Counted from the stretch's first letter, positions 8,607 to 18,371 are shown. The stretch: 64,000 bases of DNA from VRUE01 sp963816785 (GCA_963816785.1 CAWFLL010000002.1:1-64000), one strand, 5' to 3'. Program-made: numbers and translations. Notes: generated from the letters alone by a model not told the origin.

Positions 8607-9857
8607 ATGGGGAAAGTTGTGGATATCGAGGCCTCGCGACCCCGTGCTCGTCGTGGCCGCAAACGCCCGTCGAAGACCGCGCTGGTCCTCGGCGGGGGCG
8701 GTTTCACCGGCGGGGTCTATGAGATCGGCGCTCTGCGTGCCCTCGACCTGCTCGCGGTCAACAGCACCGTCAACAACTTCGACGTCTACGTCGGCACCAG
8801 CGCCGGCTCGTTCGTCGCCGGGATGCTCGCCAACGGCATCACCCCCGACGAGATGATGCAGGTGATCAACGAGCGCGTCCCCTCCGATCTCGATGACCTC
8901 GACCTCAGCAAGGTGCTCAAACCGAACTACCTCGGCTTTCTCGAGAAGGCGGCGATGCTGCCATTGCGGACGGTGGAGCTGCTTCGCAGTCTGGTGCGGA
9001 TGGGGGACTTCTCGGCGATCGACATCGGCGTCGGCCTCGCCGAGGCGCTGCCGACCGGCCTCTACTCCGGTCACGGCGTCGCTGACTACGTCGAGGCCAC
9101 CCTCGCCGAATCCGGGCGCTCCAACGACTTCCGCCTGCTCGAGCACGAGCTGTACCTGACGGCCACCGACCTCGACACCTGCGAGCGAATCGTCTTCGGC
9201 GAAAAGGAGTGGGCGGACGTCCCGATCTCGAAGGCGATCCAGTGCTCGACCGCCCTCCCCGTCGTCTACAAGCCGGTCGAGCTCAAAGGCCGCCAACTTC
9301 TCGACGGCGGCATCCGCTCGACCACCAACGTCGACATCGCGGTCGAGAAGGGCGCCAAGTTCATCGTCGTCGTCAACCCGCTCGTTCCCTTCGTCAACGA
9401 TTTCGACAGGTCTCTGACGACGGTCTTCGGCACCCGCGCCCGCCGCGTCGCCGACATGGGGCTGCCCGCGATCGCCAACCAGACCTTCCGGCTGATCGCC
9501 CACGCTCGCCTCCACGAAGCGGTCGCCCACTGGGAGGAGAAATACAAGGGTGTCGACATCATCCTGATCGAGCCCGAGCCGAACGACGAGCTGATGTTCG
9601 GGACCCCGATCATGGACTACTCGCGGCGGCTCGAAATCGGCAAGCACGGCTTCGAGTCGGTCACCGCGACCCTCGCCCGCGACTACGACCGCTACAGCGC
9701 GATCGCCGAGCGCCATGGCCTCGAGATCTCCGAGCGGCGGGTGCAGCGGGTGGTCGAGCGCGCGGCCGAGGAGGAGCCGGAGCAGACCTCGGCCTGGCGG
9801 CGGGTGCTGGAGCAGACCACCTCGGCCCTGCTGCGCCAGTCGGGCGAGGTCTCCTAG
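8607..9857 (+). CDS. patatin-like phospholipase
   Basis: 416-aa patatin-family lipid acyl hydrolase with a Ser-Asp dyad. The oxyanion loop is LVLGGGGFTGGVYEIGAL (about residues 27-44), the nucleophile elbow is GTSAGS (about residue 60), and the catalytic Asp is in LLDGGIRS. The basic N terminus is not a signal peptide, so it likely acts in the cytosol or at the membrane inner face. It is divergent from dacB and convergent with an acyl-CoA synthetase (4-bp overlap), which fits release and activation of fatty acids. Confidence 0.9.
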   Translation: MGKVVDIEASRPRARRGRKRPSKTALVLGGGGFTGGVYEIGALRALDLLAVNSTVNNFDVYVGTSAGSFVAGMLANGITPDEMMQVINERVPSDLDDLDLSKVLKPNYLGFLEKAAMLPLRTVELLRSLVRMGDFSAIDIGVGLAEALPTGLYSGHGVADYVEATLAESGRSNDFRLLEHELYLTATDLDTCERIVFGEKEWADVPISKAIQCSTALPVVYKPVELKGRQLLDGGIRSTTNVDIAVEKGAKFIVVVNPLVPFVNDFDRSLTTVFGTRARRVADMGLPAIANQTFRLIAHARLHEAVAHWEEKYKGVDIILIEPEPNDELMFGTPIMDYSRRLEIGKHGFESVTATLARDYDRYSAIAERHGLEISERRVQRVVERAAEEEPEQTSAWRRVLEQTTSALLRQSGEVS

Positions 9858-11643
9858 CTCGCGTAGAGCTTCTCGATCTCCGGCGCGTGCTTCTGGGCGA
9901 CGATCGCGCGCTTCACCTTCATCGTCGGGGTCAGCTCGCCGCCCTCCTGGGAGAGGTCACGGGGCAGGATCGCGATCTTCTTGATCTGCTCGACCCGCGC
10001 GAACTTCTCGTTGATCGCGTCGACGTGGTCCTCGATCGACTTGCGGATCTCGGGGTTCGAGCTGAGCTGCTCGGGGTCCTCGGGCAGGCCGTTCTCCTTG
10101 GCGTAGGCGACGGCTTCTTCGGGATCGAGCGTGACCAGGGCCACCAGGTAGGGCTGGCGGTCGCCGACCACCACGCACTGGGAGACGAGCGGGTGCTGCT
10201 TGATCTCGTTCTCGAGGTTCGCCGGGGTGATGTTCTTGCCGCCGGCGGTGATGATGATGTCCTTTTTGCGGCCGGTGATCTTGATGAAGCCGTCCTCGTC
10301 GATCGAGCCGAGGTCGCCGGTGTGGAGCCAGCCGTCGACGATCGTCTCCCGGGTCGCCTCCTCGTTCTTGTAGTAGCCCTGGAACACGTTCGGGCCCTTG
10401 ACGAGGATCTCGCCGTCCTCGGCGATCTTCACCTCGCATCCGGGGAACGGTTTGCCGATCGTGCCGATCTTGAAGTCCTCGGGCGAGGAGATCGTCGCCG
10501 CGGTCGACGTCTCGGTCATTCCCCAGCCCTCGAGCACGAGGACGCCGGCGGCGTCGAAGAAACGCAGGATGTCGGGGTTGATCGGCGCGGCGCCGGAGAC
10601 CGCCAGGCGCAGCTGGCCGCCGAACAGGCCGCGGATTTTCGAGAGCACTTTCTTGTCGGCGAACTCGTACTGCTTGCGGAGCAGGAAGCCCGGCTTGCGG
10701 CCCGCCCGTTCGGTCTCGCGCATCCTGCCGCCGACCCGGATCGCCCAGTCGAAGATCGCCTTTTTCAGGCCGCCCTCCTTTTCCATCCCGCTCGTGGCCG
10801 CGGTGTAGATCTTCTCGAAGATCCGCGGCACAGAGGGGAAGTAGGTCGGTTTCAGTTCGGCAAGGTTGGGCAGGATCTTCAGCGGGTCCCGCTCCCAGTA
10901 GGCGAGGGTGGCTCCGAGGTCGAAGCTCCCGAGCTGGATCAGCAGGGCGAACGAGTGGGCGAGCGGGAGGTAGAGGTAGGTGACGTCTTCGCCTTCGATG
11001 ACGCTGGTCTCGTTGACCATGTCGAGCATCGCGCGGTAGTTGCCGTGGGTGATGACGCAGCCCTTCGGCGGGCCGGTCGTCCCCGACGTGTAGATGAACG
11101 TGCAGACGTCGGCAGGTGTCACCGCACGCCAGCGCTTCTCCCAGTCGGCCGCGTCGCGGCCGTTCGCCGCGGGCGGCGAGCTCGCTCGAGCGAGATCGCG
11201 TCGTCGCTGGCGCCCGTCATCCGGATCACCTGCTCGAGCAGCGGCAGCCGGTCGCGGGACTCGCGGATCTTCTCCAGCTGCTCGTCGTCCTCGACGACAA
11301 CGACCTTCGCGTCGGAGTTCTCGAGCACGTACTGGCACTCCTCGGGGGAGTTCGTCTGGTAGATCGGGACCACGACAGCCCCGACCGAGAGGGCCGCGAA
11401 GTCGAAGTAGGTCCACTCGGGGCGGGTGTTGCCGAGGATCGAGACCTTGTCGCCCTTCTCGACGCCCGAGGTCGACCAGCCCGAGCGCCAGCGGCGGACC
11501 GTCTCCTCGACCTCCTCGAAGCTGCGGGACACCCAGCTGTCGCCGTCCTTGTAGCGGATCGCGGGGGCGTCCCCGTACATCTGCGCCGCACGCGGCAGCA
11601 GATCCGCAAGGGTGGCGGATTTCGTTCCCCGCTCCTCCATCAC
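9854..11643 (-). CDS. long-chain acyl-CoA synthetase (AMP-binding), frameshifted
   Basis: Roughly 595-aa ATP-dependent fatty acyl-CoA ligase (FadD/AMP-forming). The P-loop-like motif YTSGTTGPPKG, the GWGMTETS motif and the C-terminal hinge GWLHTGDLG...DGFIKITGRKKD are all seen. Two single-base insertions near 11165-11190 shift the frame between the N-terminal third (MEERGTKSATLADLLPR onward) and the rest; the middle piece ELAARGE reads in the third frame. Both extra bases are C before G. The gene is otherwise intact, so it is likely functional. Bases 9854-9857 overlap the patatin stop. Confidence 0.88.
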
Positions 11644-11675
11644 GGGGAGTCTAGTTCAACTGCGAGAGGCGGTAT

Positions 11676-11867
11676 CTAGGCAGCTGAGGCGCGCCGTTCC
11701 CTGCTCGGAGCGATAGCCAGGGCGTGCCGCAATGAGGTCTCGAAGAGCGATTTGTCGATCCGGCCGTGGAATATCGGCACCCCCATCTCGACGCATTTGC
11801 CGATCACCTCCTGCCGTTTCATGTGCATCTCCTCGGCAAGCTCGGACGGGGTGAGGTGATTGGCCAC
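11676..11867 (-). CDS. 63-aa helix-turn-helix-like small protein
   Basis: I do not recognise a named family. The protein opens MANHLTPSELAEEMHMKRQE and reads like a short helix-turn-helix: LTPSELAEEM as first helix and MKRQEVIGKCVEMGVPIFHG as recognition helix and wing, with a basic alanine-rich tail. It starts at GTG 11867, preceded by GGGAGG at 11878-11883. It has the strongest sigma70-like promoter in the window (11904-11931), suggesting high expression. A small DNA-binding or nucleoid role is possible but unproven. Confidence 0.7.
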   Translation of the reverse strand: MANHLTPSELAEEMHMKRQEVIGKCVEMGVPIFHGRIDKSLFETSLRHALAIAPSRERRASAA

Positions 11868-11903
11868 GGCAGACCTCCCAATCGTTGAAATCGAGTACGC
11901 AGA

Positions 11904-11931
11904 TATTTACCCCGCAGGCCGGACGTGTCAA
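11904..11931 (-). promoter_or_regulatory. sigma70-type promoter of the 63-aa protein gene
   Basis: On the minus strand TTGACA (11931-11926, a perfect -35) is followed after 16 bp by TAAATA (11909-11904), a near-consensus -10. Start of transcription would fall near 11897, leaving about 30 nt of leader with a GGGAGG ribosome site before the GTG at 11867. The same stretch also matches a GTTT-N17-GGGTA alternative-sigma pattern, so dual control is possible. Confidence 0.6.
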
Positions 11932-11975
11932 ACGATCGGCCGCAAATTCCGCGGATTGTGGCTACCCGCAGCCGC

Positions 11976-11981
11976 GATAAT
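11976..11981 (+). promoter_or_regulatory. -10 element of the DsbA-like gene (leaderless)
   Basis: GATAAT lies six bases before the ATG at 11988. This spacing places transcription initiation at or next to the start codon. It also argues for 11988 rather than an upstream GTG as the start. There is no ribosome site in front of the ATG, as expected for a leaderless message. Confidence 0.45.
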
Positions 11982-11987
11982 GCAGTG

Positions 11988-12718
11988 ATGTCGGAAGTCG
12001 CAGCCACCCCGATGCCCGCGCCGGGGCCGCCTCTTGGTGATCCTGCGCTCACGCTCACGGTACTGGCGCTCGGCTACGCGCTGGTCGAGATCGCCACGAG
12101 GGAGGCGGGCCGCGACGTCGTCAGGGTCGCGGGCATCGAGGAAGCGCAGGCGATCTTCGGCGGCGTGCCGCAGGAAGGCGACCGGCTCGGCTCGGCCGAC
12201 GCGCCCGTCTCGATCCAGGTCTTCACCGACCTCCAGTGCGCGAGCTGCCGGGCCGACTTCCTCGGCATCGTGCCCGACCCTGGCCGAGGACTACGCGCGC
12301 CCGGGCGACGCCAAGCTCCTGATGCGCCACTACTCGGTCGCCAGGAACGACGCTCGAGGTCGGCTTCTTCGGCGCCGAGGCGGCGGCGGAGCAGGGCTAT
12401 GGCTGGCAGTACACCTATCTCTTCTTCCGCAACCAGGATGAGGCGGAACGGTTCGGGATCGACGATGCGCTTCCTGGAATCGCTGGCGGGCTCGATCGGC
12501 GAGCTCGACGTCCGGCGAGTGGCGCGACTACCTCGACCGCGAGGGCGGGCCGGACGGCGCGATCACCGCGAAGCTCGAGGGCTACGAGGAACTCGGCACG
12601 AAACTCGGAATCCGCATCCGGACTGGCGGCGATCGTCAGCGGCCCCGAGGGCACCCGGACCCTCCAGGACGGCCCCAGCCTGGCCCGGGTCGAACGGGCG
12701 ATCGAAGCCATCAACTGA
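11988..12718 (+). CDS. DsbA/thioredoxin-like thiol-disulfide oxidoreductase, frameshifted
   Basis: About 240 aa once corrected. The N terminus MSEVAATPMPAPGPPLGDPA precedes a short hydrophobic stretch (LTLTVLALGYALVEI), then a thioredoxin-fold domain with VFTDLQCASCRADF; CASC is the redox CxxC. Later pieces YSVARN, GFFGAEAAAEQGYGWQYTYLFFRNQ and LARVERAIEAIN read in alternating frames. Extra bases are seen near 12276, 12352, 12464, 12500 and 12625, mostly G after C. DsbA-like proteins form or reshuffle disulfides outside the membrane. The end overlaps the GrpB gene by 8 bp. Confidence 0.75.
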
Positions 12719-13217
12719 GGGCGCGGGCGATGAACTCCGCCTTGGCGTCGGTGTATCCCTCCCGATCATGCTCGAAACGGCCTGCGAGCCGATGCTTCAG
12801 CGCCCGGTAGGCCTCAGCCGTCTCGGGATCGGCGCGAAGGAGGTCGCGAAAGGCCAGCTCGTCCCGAAAGCGGGCGGTGTCGACCGGGACGAGATGGAGA
12901 TGATGCGAGCGGCGGCGCGGATCGGGCTTGCAGAACCAGTGCATCTCCTCCTGGCGATAGGGCGCGTACAGGTAGTCGAGCTCAGCCAGGGGCTCGAAAC
13001 AGGCCCGTGAGGTGGCGAGATCGGCGACGCCGGCGAGGATGTCGATGATCGGCTTGGCCTCGAGGCCGGGGACGGCCGTGCTGCCGACGTGGTGGATGCC
13101 ACCCACGACCCAGTTTCCGATCGCGCGGTCAAGGAGCACGCGCTCGCGCTCGAAGCGAGCCGGCCACTCCGAGCGGTAGGCCACAAGTCGGATCGGCTCG
13201 TCGTTTGACTCGCTCAT
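12711..13217 (-). CDS. GrpB family protein (UPF0157, nucleotidyltransferase fold)
   Basis: 168-aa GrpB/UPF0157 protein. Recognisable pieces are the N-terminal VAYRSEWPARFERERVLL, the IHHVGSTAVPGLEAKPIIDI core, where G-S and the downstream acidic residues match the nucleotidyltransferase active site, and the conserved HHLHLVPVDTARFRDELAFR. The reaction is not established for this family; some members act on dephospho-CoA when fused to CoaE. It lies directly downstream of tRNA-Pro on the same strand but need not be co-transcribed with it. Confidence 0.85.
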   Translation of the reverse strand: MSESNDEPIRLVAYRSEWPARFERERVLLDRAIGNWVVGGIHHVGSTAVPGLEAKPIIDILAGVADLATSRACFEPLAELDYLYAPYRQEEMHWFCKPDPRRRSHHLHLVPVDTARFRDELAFRDLLRADPETAEAYRALKHRLAGRFEHDREGYTDAKAEFIARALS

Positions 13218-13233
13218 CGCTCAGCTACAAGTA

Positions 13234-13307
13234 TCGGGGCGCCCGGATTTGAACCGGGGACCTCACCGACCCGAACGGTGCGCGCTACCAGGCTGCGCCA
13301 CGCCCCG
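13234..13307 (-). tRNA. tRNA-Pro (anticodon CGG)
   Basis: 74 nt including discriminator A at 13234. Acceptor stem CGGGGCG/CGCCCCG pairs fully; the D arm is GCGC-AGCCTGGTA-GCGC; the anticodon arm is CACCG-TTCGGGT-CGGTG with CGG at loop positions 34-36; the T arm is CCCGG-TTTGAAT-CCGGG. The 3' CCA is not encoded. CGG reads the CCG proline codon, common in this GC-rich genome. Confidence 0.96.
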
Positions 13308-13318
13308 AGAGGGGCGGG

Positions 13319-13324
13319 ATTATC
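13319..13324 (-). promoter_or_regulatory. -10 element of tRNA-Pro
   Basis: GATAAT on the minus strand (13324-13319) lies 11 nt upstream of the tRNA 5' end and is preceded by TGA, giving an extended -10 appearance. The region upstream has no clear -35 match. The position fits a transcript starting a few bases before the mature tRNA. Confidence 0.5.
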
Positions 13325-13395
13325 TCAGAGGGGCCATGCGCAGGACATCGCGGGCCCTCCGGTCGCTACTTTGGGTCCGGCCGGGGTTACCTCGG

Positions 13396-14546
13396 ATGAT
13401 GAACTTGACAGCAAGGCTCGCAACGATCGCACTGGCGCTGGCGCTGTTTGCCGCCCCCGCGCCCGCCGCGCCCGCGCGCCCGCGGGGTTCGTCGGCATCG
13501 TCGCCGCAGTCGGCGCCGTCGCGATTCCGACTTCGAGCTGATGGCGAAGGCCGGGGTGACCAGCGTCAGGCTGCCGCTGTACTGGTCGCAGATCGAGCCG
13601 GACAGCCCGATCGCTCCAGAGCCCCGACTGGTCGACGCTTCGACCGCGGGGTGCGAACTCGCCGCCGAGCACGAGATGCGGGTCTTTCCGTTCGTCTGGG
13701 GGACGCCGCCCTGGCTCTCGGACGTGCCGGGGGTGGAACCCGTCACCGGCCGCCAACGGCAGCGCCTGGAAATCGTTCCTGCGCAGGGCTGTTCGCCGCT
13801 ACGGGCCCGACGGCGACTTCTGGGAACGAGAATCCGGAACTCACGCCAGCAGCCGATCCGAGCTTGGGAGATCTGGAACGAGCAGAACATCGTCACCTTC
13901 GGCGGCGCCGACCCGGAGCGGCTACGCGCGCCTGCTGCGGGACTCCGGGCAGGTCCTGCACCGAGTCGACCCCGGAGCGAAGGTGATCATCGGCGGCCTC
14001 TTCGGGCGGCCGCTGCAGATCCCGCCGAACGTGCACCCCGGGCGAGTTCCTCTCCCGCCTCTACCGGGCGCGCCGAACGTGAAGCGGTGGTTCGACGGCG
14101 TCGCCCTGCACCCCTACGTCGCCGACGCCGCCGCGATGCGCGGCCAGATCCGCAACCTGCGCCGGGTCATGCAGGTCCACAACGACGCCGCGACGCCGCT
14201 CTACGTGACCGAGCTCGGCTGGGGCTCGGACAGCTACGAGTCGCGCTGGGAGCGCGGCCTCTACGGCCAGGCGCGCGAGCTGAACCAGGCGATGTCGATG
14301 CTGGTCGGCCACCGCGCGAGCTGGCGGATCGGCGGCGTCTGGTGGTTCTCCTGGGCCGACGCCGACGGGCCGTCCTGCCAGTTCTGCGACTCGGCCGGCC
14401 TGCTCACCGACGATCGCGAGGCGAAGCCCTCCTGGTACCTCTTCAACGCCTGGACCGGAGGCGACCCGGAAACCGTGCCCCGCGCCTCGTTCGAAGAGGG
14501 CCCGTTCGGCTGGGAACAGGGATTGGCGCCGGCGGCCACCGGGTAG
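13396..14546 (+). CDS. secreted clan GH-A glycoside hydrolase, frameshifted
   Basis: About 380-aa secreted glycosidase of the (beta/alpha)8 type, similar to GH39/GH5-like actinobacterial proteins. The N terminus MMNLTARLATIALALALFAA is a signal peptide. Substrate-barrel segments include SVRLPLYWSQIEPDSP, the acid/base motif WEIWNEQN and the nucleophile motif YVTELGWGSD, then WRIGGVWWFSWADADGP. Several single-base indels between about 13500 and 14060 break the middle into three frames. Likely substrate is a plant or microbial polysaccharide, not resolvable here. It is transcribed away from the tRNA gene. Confidence 0.75.
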
Positions 14547-14587
14547 GACGTACCCTGGTCCGGTAGGCCAACGAAGAAGGAGGAAGC

Positions 14588-15097
14588 ATGACGCCTCGGC
14601 GCCCAGCAAGGGCATCTTCGACAGCGCCAACCTCGAGGCGCGCGAGCACGTGGTCGAGCTGCTCCGGAAGGCCTACTGGATGGAGATCGAGACGGTGATG
14701 AGCTACATCGCCGCCTCGGTCAACCTCGACGGGGTCCGCGCCCAGGAGGTCAAGGAGTCCCTGAGCCGAAGACGTCGAGGAGGAGCTCGGCCACGCGCAG
14801 CGCTTCGCCGAGCGGATCAAGGAGCTCTACGGCGTCGTCCCCGGCTCGGAGGACTTCAGGGCCGAGCAGTCCTTCCTGCAGCCGCCCGAGGAGCAGACCG
14901 ACATCGTCCACGTGATCCGCGGGGTGATCAAGGCCGAGACCGGCGCGATCGAGCACTACACCCGGATCGTCGAGGAGACCGACGGCGTCGACCCGGTCAC
15001 CCAGGACATGGTGATCGAGATCCTCCACGACGAGCAGGGCCATCGCCGCCTCTTCGAGGGCTTCCTGCGCGAGTACGAGGTCGAGGGGATCGCCTAG
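14588..15097 (+). CDS. ferritin-like/bacterioferritin-type protein, frameshifted
   Basis: About 168-aa four-helix ferritin-like protein. Iron-ligand type motifs are seen in helix 1 (LLRKAYWMEIETVMSYIA), helix 2 (EELGHAQRFAERIKELYG), helix 3 (VIKAETGAIEHYTRIVEE) and helix 4 (EILHDEQGHRRLFEGFLREY), giving E-x6-Y and ExxH patterns for a di-iron site. A strong AAGGAGGA ribosome site precedes ATG 14588. A base is missing just after the start and one extra C occurs near 14765. It precedes the YihY gene on the same strand and may store iron or act in peroxide protection. Confidence 0.8.
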
Positions 15098-15108
15098 CGG
15101 GTTGGGGC

Positions 15109-15948
15109 ATGGCCGCCCCCGCGCCGCTCCGCACGCTCGACCAGCTCCAGCAACGGCACGCGGCGCTCGCGGTCCCGGTCGCCGTCGGCAGGAAGTTCGG
15201 CGACGACGAGGGCGGCAACCTCACCGCGCTGATCGCCTACAGGGCCTTCTTCTCGCTGTTCCCGCTGCTCCTCCTGCTGACCTCCCTGCTCGGCTTCGTC
15301 CTCGACGACGACCCGGAGCTGCGACAGGATGCCGTCGACTCGGTCCTCGGGCAGTTTCCGGTGGTTGGGGAGCAGATCCGGGTCGGGACACTGGAAGGAA
15401 GCGGCGTCGCGCTGGTGATCGGCATCGTCGGGTCTCTCTGGGCGGGCCTGGGGGTCGTATTGGCCATCGGCGAGGCGCTGGACCGGATCTGGGCGGTTCC
15501 GCACCTGGAGAGGCCCGGCTTCCTCGCCTCCCGGCTCAGGGCCCTGATCATGCTCGGCGTGCTCGGCACGCTGACCCTGGCCTCCACCATCGCCTCCGGC
15601 CTGGTCGGGGGCGGCAGCATCGGGGCCGCCTGGGGGGTCGCGGTCTCGCTGGCGCTGAACCTTCTGGTCTTCGGCGCCCTGTTCCGTCTCCTGACGACGG
15701 CCCCGCCACCGATCCGGGTCATCCTCCCGGGGGCCGCGGTCGCGGCGGTTGGCTGGGCCGTCCTGCAGCTGGTGGGTGGCTATTTCGTCTCCCATCAGAT
15801 CCGCGGCGCGACCCCCGCCTACGGTACCTTCGCCCTCGTGATCGGCCTGCTGGCATGGGTGCACCTGGGGGCGATGCTGACGATCCTCTGCGCCGAGCTG
15901 AACGCGGTTCGGGCGAAGGGCCTGTGGCCCCGCAGCCTCTTCTCCTAG
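15109..15948 (+). CDS. YihY/virulence factor BrkB family membrane protein
   Basis: 279-aa integral membrane protein with about six hydrophobic segments. Family signatures are LTALIAYRAFFSLFPLLLLLTSLLG near the N terminus and the later YFVSHQIRGATPAYGTFALVIGLLAWVHLGAML. The family was once annotated as RNase BN; its function is not established. The ATG at 15109 follows the ferritin-like gene by 11 bp, so both are probably one transcript. The frame is intact through the whole gene. Confidence 0.85.
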   Translation: MAAPAPLRTLDQLQQRHAALAVPVAVGRKFGDDEGGNLTALIAYRAFFSLFPLLLLLTSLLGFVLDDDPELRQDAVDSVLGQFPVVGEQIRVGTLEGSGVALVIGIVGSLWAGLGVVLAIGEALDRIWAVPHLERPGFLASRLRALIMLGVLGTLTLASTIASGLVGGGSIGAAWGVAVSLALNLLVFGALFRLLTTAPPPIRVILPGAAVAAVGWAVLQLVGGYFVSHQIRGATPAYGTFALVIGLLAWVHLGAMLTILCAELNAVRAKGLWPRSLFS

Positions 15949-15966
15949 CCGCGGGAGGCCCCTGCC

Positions 15967-15994
15967 TGGACATCTGGCCGGTATCGGGCATACT
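15967..15994 (+). promoter_or_regulatory. sigma70-type promoter before the PP2C phosphatase gene
   Basis: TGGACA (15967-15972) and CATACT (15989-15994) are separated by 16 bp, each one or two bases from consensus. The start would be near 16001, leaving about 36 nt of leader with GGAAGGCGAGG as ribosome site before ATG 16037. Confidence 0.5.
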
Positions 15995-16036
15995 GTCTTT
16001 TCAGTAGCGACGAACCGGAAGGCGAGGTTGTAGCGA

Positions 16037-17445
16037 ATGGGCGGGATCGTGATGACCGCTGTGGTTCTCCTCGCGCTTGTCGCGCTCGGGGCGACGCTGT
16101 GGGTGCTGCTCAGCCGCGAGCGCGAGGCGAGGCGGCGCTTCAGGATCCTGAGCGAGACGGCGGCGGTCTCCGATGCCGGCGGCTCGCTCGAGGAGACGAT
16201 CGAGGCGATCTACGACATCCTCGTGCCCGGTTTCGCCGACTTCTGCATGATCGATCTGATCGATGAGGCCGGTGAGGTGCAGCGGGCCGGCGTTCGGGTC
16301 TCCCCCGAGGCGGGCCCGGAAATTCAGCGAGGCCTCGCAGAGCGCCGCCCATCGGTCCCCGAGCGCATGATCGAGGGCAATGACGGCCCCTCGTTGACGC
16401 CGCGCTTCTACGAGCGGATGACCGATCGTGACCTGCAGGGCCTCGCCGACGGGCCGGGAGGACCTTGAATTCCTCCGGAGCCTCGGGGTCCCGTTCGGCG
16501 ATCACCGTTGCGTTGAACGCAAGGGGCAGGGTCACCGGGACGCTGACCGCTCGGCGTCGCCTGGTCCGGGCGGCGCTACCGGGGAGAGGACGCCCACTTC
16601 GCCTGGATCCTCTCCGGCAGGGTCGCGCTCGCCCTCGACAACTGCGGCCTGTTCGCCGATCTCGAGCGGGCGGACCGGGAGCGTGCGGAGATCGCGGAGA
16701 CCCTGCAGCGAAGCCTGCTTCCACCCCCACTGCCGAACATCCCCGGCTGGTCGGTCGCGGCGATGTACCGTCCGGCCGGCACCGAGAACGAAGTGGGGGG
16801 CGACTTCTACGACGTCTTTAGAGTCGCCGATGGCTGGATGCTGGTGATCGGCGACGTCACCGGCCGCGGTGCCCGTGCCGCCTCGCTCACGGCCGTCGCG
16901 CGCTACACCCTTCGCACCGCCGCCTCGCTGACCGGGGACCCGGTCGCTGGCACTGGCGACGCTCAACCGGGCTCTGTTCGCCCGCGGCGACTCCTCCCTC
17001 TGCAGCGTCGTCGCGTTGACGCTCAGCGAGGACCCGACCCAGCCGGTGAGGCTCGCGGTCGCCGGTCATCCACCGCCGCTGCTGATCGACGGGAGGAGGT
17101 GGGCGAGCTCGAGCAGCGCCGACCCGGTGCTCGGGGCGTTCGCCGATGGCCGCTGGACGGTCTCGCATCGCGCGCTCGAGCCGGGGCAGCAGCTGGTTGT
17201 CGTCACCGACGGAATCGCCGAGGCCCAGGGCCCCGGAGGGCGCTTCGGGGAGGGTCGGCTGCGGTCCGAGCTCCGCGGCGCCACCGACCCGACCCAGGTG
17301 GTGCAACGGCTGGAAGGCTCCCTGCACGCATTCACCGAGGGAGCCCTCGAGGACGACATCGCGATCCTGGCGCTCGCGCCGGGCACCCGAGACCGCCTCG
17401 AAGCGCCCCACGACCATTCCGGACCTCGAGGTCGCACATGGCTGA
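16037..17445 (+). CDS. membrane-anchored GAF-PP2C (SpoIIE/RsbU-like) phosphatase, frameshifted
   Basis: About 465 aa after correction. One N-terminal membrane helix (VVLLALVALGATLWVLL), a GAF-like sensor region, a short linker helix (LERADRERAEIAETLQRSLLPP), and a PP2C phosphatase domain with GGDFYDVF, VIGDVTGRGA, VVTDGIAEAQ and EDDIAILALA metal motifs. Such enzymes dephosphorylate STAS anti-sigma antagonists to release a stress sigma factor. The STAS, anti-sigma and sigma genes follow. Indels near 16460, 16560, 16945, 17105 and 17388 break the frame; removing the extra C at 17388 gives a TGA at 17443-17445 overlapping the next ATG. Confidence 0.85.
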
Positions 17446-17849
17446 CGACCACCTGGAACTGGTCGAACGCCTCTACGACGCCTTCAATCGTCGCGACCCC
17501 GAGGGCATCGTCGCCGTCTGTGACGAGGGGATGGAGTTCTTCCCGTTCGAAACTGCCGGGGCGGTCGGGCGTGAGGCCCCCTACGTCGGGCGGGAGGGCC
17601 TGCGTGAATACCTCTCCGACGCCGCCCAGGTCTGGGAAGAGCTGCTCGTGACTCCGAGCGAGGTCGAGCAGATCGGGGACCAGCTCCTGGTGCAGGGCCG
17701 CGTCTACGTTCGCAGCCGGGAGCTCGGGCATCCGCGACATGCCCACCGCCTGGATCTGGGGTGTCCGCGATGGCCGTTTCGTCCGCGGCGAAGTCTTCCC
17801 CAACCCGTCCGCTGGCAGCCGAGCGATTCGCCCAGCTGACCGTGGTTAG
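17438..17849 (+). CDS. NTF2/SnoaL-like protein, frameshifted near the end
   Basis: About 136-aa SnoaL/NTF2-fold protein (cone-shaped pocket). It starts MADDHLELVERLYDAFNRRD, the usual first helix of the fold, and ends with WGVRDGRFVRGEVFPNPSAG after an extra base near 17730. Other family members act as isomerases, hydrolases or ligand sensors; no catalytic residues can be assigned. Its ATG overlaps the phosphatase stop, so it may be part of the stress module, for example sensing a ligand. The 3' end meets the STAS gene with a 4-bp overlap. Confidence 0.7.
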
Positions 17850-18235
17850 GAGTTGGCCGGTGTTCCGCCGCGCAGCTCGGCGAGCGCCGCGTCGCGTTGC
17901 TCGTGGACCGAGATCGAGGACTCGACCCCGGTGATCTTGAGCAGGCGCAGCACCTGGGTGTCGAGGCAGCACAGCACGAGCTGGCCATTGCCCCCTCGGG
18001 CCCGCGTCGCGATCGAGTCGCTGCCAGGAGCGCACGATCAGGGCGATCCCGGTTGAGTCGATGAAATCGCACTCGAGAGGTCGAGCATGACCTGAGCGCC
18101 CTCGCTGCTGAGGGCCTGCTCGAGGCTCTCCTCCAGCTCGGGGGCGGTGCTCATGTCGAGCTCTCCACGCACGGTGAAGGCTCGAATCCCGTCCTCCAGC
18201 TCCTCGCTCTGGACCTCAAACGGCACCGGATTCAC
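17846..18235 (-). CDS. STAS-domain anti-sigma factor antagonist, frameshifted
   Basis: About 129-aa RsbV/SpoIIAA-like protein. The N-terminal half reads TVRGELDMSTAPELEESLEQ, the phosphorylation-site region reads CDFIDSTGIALIVRSW, where the Ser of DSTG is the conserved phospho-acceptor, and the C-terminal half reads GNGQLVLCCLDTQVLRLLKITG. A C appears missing near 18077 (LDLSECDF) and an extra base lies at about 18020. It would bind the anti-sigma kinase encoded divergently at 18372 when unphosphorylated, releasing the sigma factor. Confidence 0.85.
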
Positions 18236-18276
18236 GGCTCGATCCTAGCGCAGGGCCTGGCTTCGGCATCAACCTA

Positions 18277-18301
18277 GTTTGCAGGCGGTCTCCCTTGGGT
18301 A
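18277..18301 (+). promoter_or_regulatory. SigB/SigF-type promoter before the anti-sigma gene
   Basis: GTTT (18277-18280), 16-bp spacer, GGGTA (18297-18301). This matches the general stress sigma consensus known from Bacillus SigB and mycobacterial SigF (GTTT-N14-17-GGGTA). It faces the anti-sigma gene 70 bp downstream. Two more matches with the same 16-bp spacer lie near the sigma and superoxide dismutase genes, which makes chance less likely. Confidence 0.6.
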
Positions 18302-18371
18302 CATCTGTGGCAAGAGCCGGGCTGGATAAGCTCGGCGGCGCCGGGGGAAGCTCCCCAGCGGGGATTGCGGT

